A DNA stretch of 64,000 nucleotides from Sulfuricurvum sp. (lineage in GTDB: Bacteria; Campylobacterota; Campylobacteria; Campylobacterales; Sulfurimonadaceae): contig JAQULP010000003.1 of assembly GCA_028718525.1 (NCBI GenBank), positions 87,897-151,896 on the forward strand, in the 5' to 3' direction. Both the position numbers and the translations under genes were made by a program. Below, one piece after another: positions 63,192 through 64,000 of this stretch (within the stretch, counting starts at the first letter, position 1; each line of letters begins with the position of its first letter). The notes under the pieces were generated by a model. It worked only from the letters and a program-made list of their open reading frames with translations, made no database searches and had not been told where the DNA came from.

Positions 63192-63269
63192 TTCGTCCCC
63201 AAAAGTGAAGATAAGGTAGCTGATTATAGCGCTTAGTGCCTTAAAGTCTGAAACGTCCATTAATTGATC

Positions 63270-63286
63270 TTAATTTGCTAAATTAA
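63270..63286. promoter_or_regulatory. AT-rich palindrome between gyrA and glnB
   Basis: TTAATTT-GCT-AAATTAA is a perfect seven-base inverted repeat in the divergent promoter region, about 10 bases upstream of a TACAAT-like -10 for glnB. It could be an operator, but AT-rich palindromes arise easily here. Confidence 0.3.
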
Positions 63287-63320
63287 TTAAATAAGGTTAC
63301 AATTATCCTAAACATCGTGA

Positions 63321-63677
<357 letters not shown>

Positions 63678-63698
63678 ATCGTATTATTCTAAACCGGT

Positions 63699-63720
63699 CG
63701 GCGGCGCGAAGGTGTCGCCG
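63699..63720 (+). terminator. Hairpin after glnB
   Basis: CGGCGGC (63699-63705) and GTCGCCG (63714-63720) pair over seven bases with one G-U and an eight-base loop, 22 bases past the glnB stop. There is no T-run directly after it, so it may be a weak terminator or attenuator before the next gene. Confidence 0.5.
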
Positions 63721-63767
63721 TATTCAAAACTACGTTTTCTTATCCCCCCGTCTTTGAGTATTGTTTA

Positions 63768-63827
63768 CGCTCCATCGATTCATCATGTATAAGTACCTAT
63801 AATTTATCGCTCCAGAGTAACGCTCCA
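63768..63827 (+). repeat. Three copies of CGCTCCA in the glnB downstream gap
   Basis: CGCTCCA occurs at 63768-63774, 63808-63814 and 63821-63827, all on the same strand, within the 272-bp gap before the next gene. The first and third copies extend to ACGCTCCAT. This may be a regulator-binding array for the downstream gene or a chance cluster. No standard sigma-54 promoter is visible nearby. Confidence 0.35.
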
Positions 63828-63949
63828 TTTAGCGAGTGGTCAAAAATTAATCAGTTAGTTGTATTGTTAGGAAGCGAATAGTTTGTACAATGGTATTCGA
63901 CATTTACGTTAAAACGGACGGATACAAAAGTCCAAACTAAGGAGAGAAA

Positions 63950-64000
63950 ATGAAAAAGTGGCTACTAGCGTTATCGCTACTGGGCGTATCGGCATTCGCC
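63950..64000 (+). CDS. Start of a signal-peptide protein, possibly ammonium transporter (partial)
   Basis: AAGGAGAG precedes an ATG at 63950; the visible residues MKKWLLALSLLGVSAFA form a signal peptide before the window ends. Because it follows glnB, an Amt-type ammonium transporter is the best guess; in many bacteria Amt proteins have such a leader. The visible part alone cannot prove this. Confidence 0.6.
   Translation, partial: MKKWLLALSLLGVSAFA

Overview
The window looks like a chromosomal piece of a free-living, Gram-negative Campylobacterota bacterium of the Sulfurimonas/Sulfuricurvum type. The evidence is gene content and gene order, not a database search. Several blocks match orders I know from Campylobacter: gyrA-flgP-flgQ-flgR-asd; fdxA-ndk-(yceD)-rpmF-plsX-fabH; argF-hemB-ribA-rsmG; and ccoI-ccoS-cytochrome c553 beside the heptose genes gmhA/gmhB/hldD/hldE/waaF. 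Coding density is very high, many starts overlap the previous stop, and no insertion sequence, prophage, CRISPR array or rRNA operon is visible.

Layout. 1-9.1 kb: a partial YihY-family membrane protein, glcD, a PgbA-like protein, a Csd3-like M23 peptidase, a NUDIX hydrolase, a probable copper TonB receptor, agmatine deiminase and alanine racemase. 9.1-16.5 kb: small conserved proteins, rsmG, a hybrid histidine kinase, ribA, hemB, argF and a five-haem cytochrome. 16.5-27.1 kb: a DEAD-box helicase behind a structured leader, the lipid/ribosome cluster fabH-plsX-rpmF-yceD-ndk-fdxA, metK, der, hemJ, trxC and hpf. 27.2-35.9 kb: trpS, then gmhA-gmhB-(asparaginase-like domain)-ccoI-ccoS, a cytochrome c, and hldD-hldE-yfaZ. 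35.9-54.2 kb: a large lipopolysaccharide (LPS) region with three GT9 heptosyltransferase-like enzymes, other glycosyltransferases, a WaaP-like kinase, a deacetylase, and a ten-gene minus-strand operon for a CDP-linked deoxysugar. 54.2-64 kb: a degenerate receiver, two tandem tRNA-Asn genes, a radical SAM protein, hemE, yqhA, asd, flgR/flgQ/flgP, gyrA, glnB and the first codons of one more secreted or membrane protein.

How the genes work together. Heptose precursors (GmhA, GmhB, HldE, HldD) feed the heptosyltransferases that build the LPS inner core. The downstream sugar operon starts from glucose-1-phosphate (RfbF), makes CDP-4-keto-6-deoxyglucose (RfbG), and probably removes the 3-hydroxyl (RfbH). 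It also carries an acetohydroxyacid-synthase-like thiamine diphosphate enzyme, a class I aminotransferase and an NAD-dependent reductase/epimerase. No RfbI/DdhD-type reductase partner for RfbH is present in the window. This combination is the best candidate for an undescribed pathway here; my working idea is a branched-chain (yersiniose-like) or otherwise modified 3,6-dideoxyhexose.

Start sites were revised from ribosome-binding sites where they decide the issue: GTG for argF and flgQ, TTG for trpS and gmhB, and internal ATGs for several others. All function calls come from reading motifs and neighbourhoods by eye.
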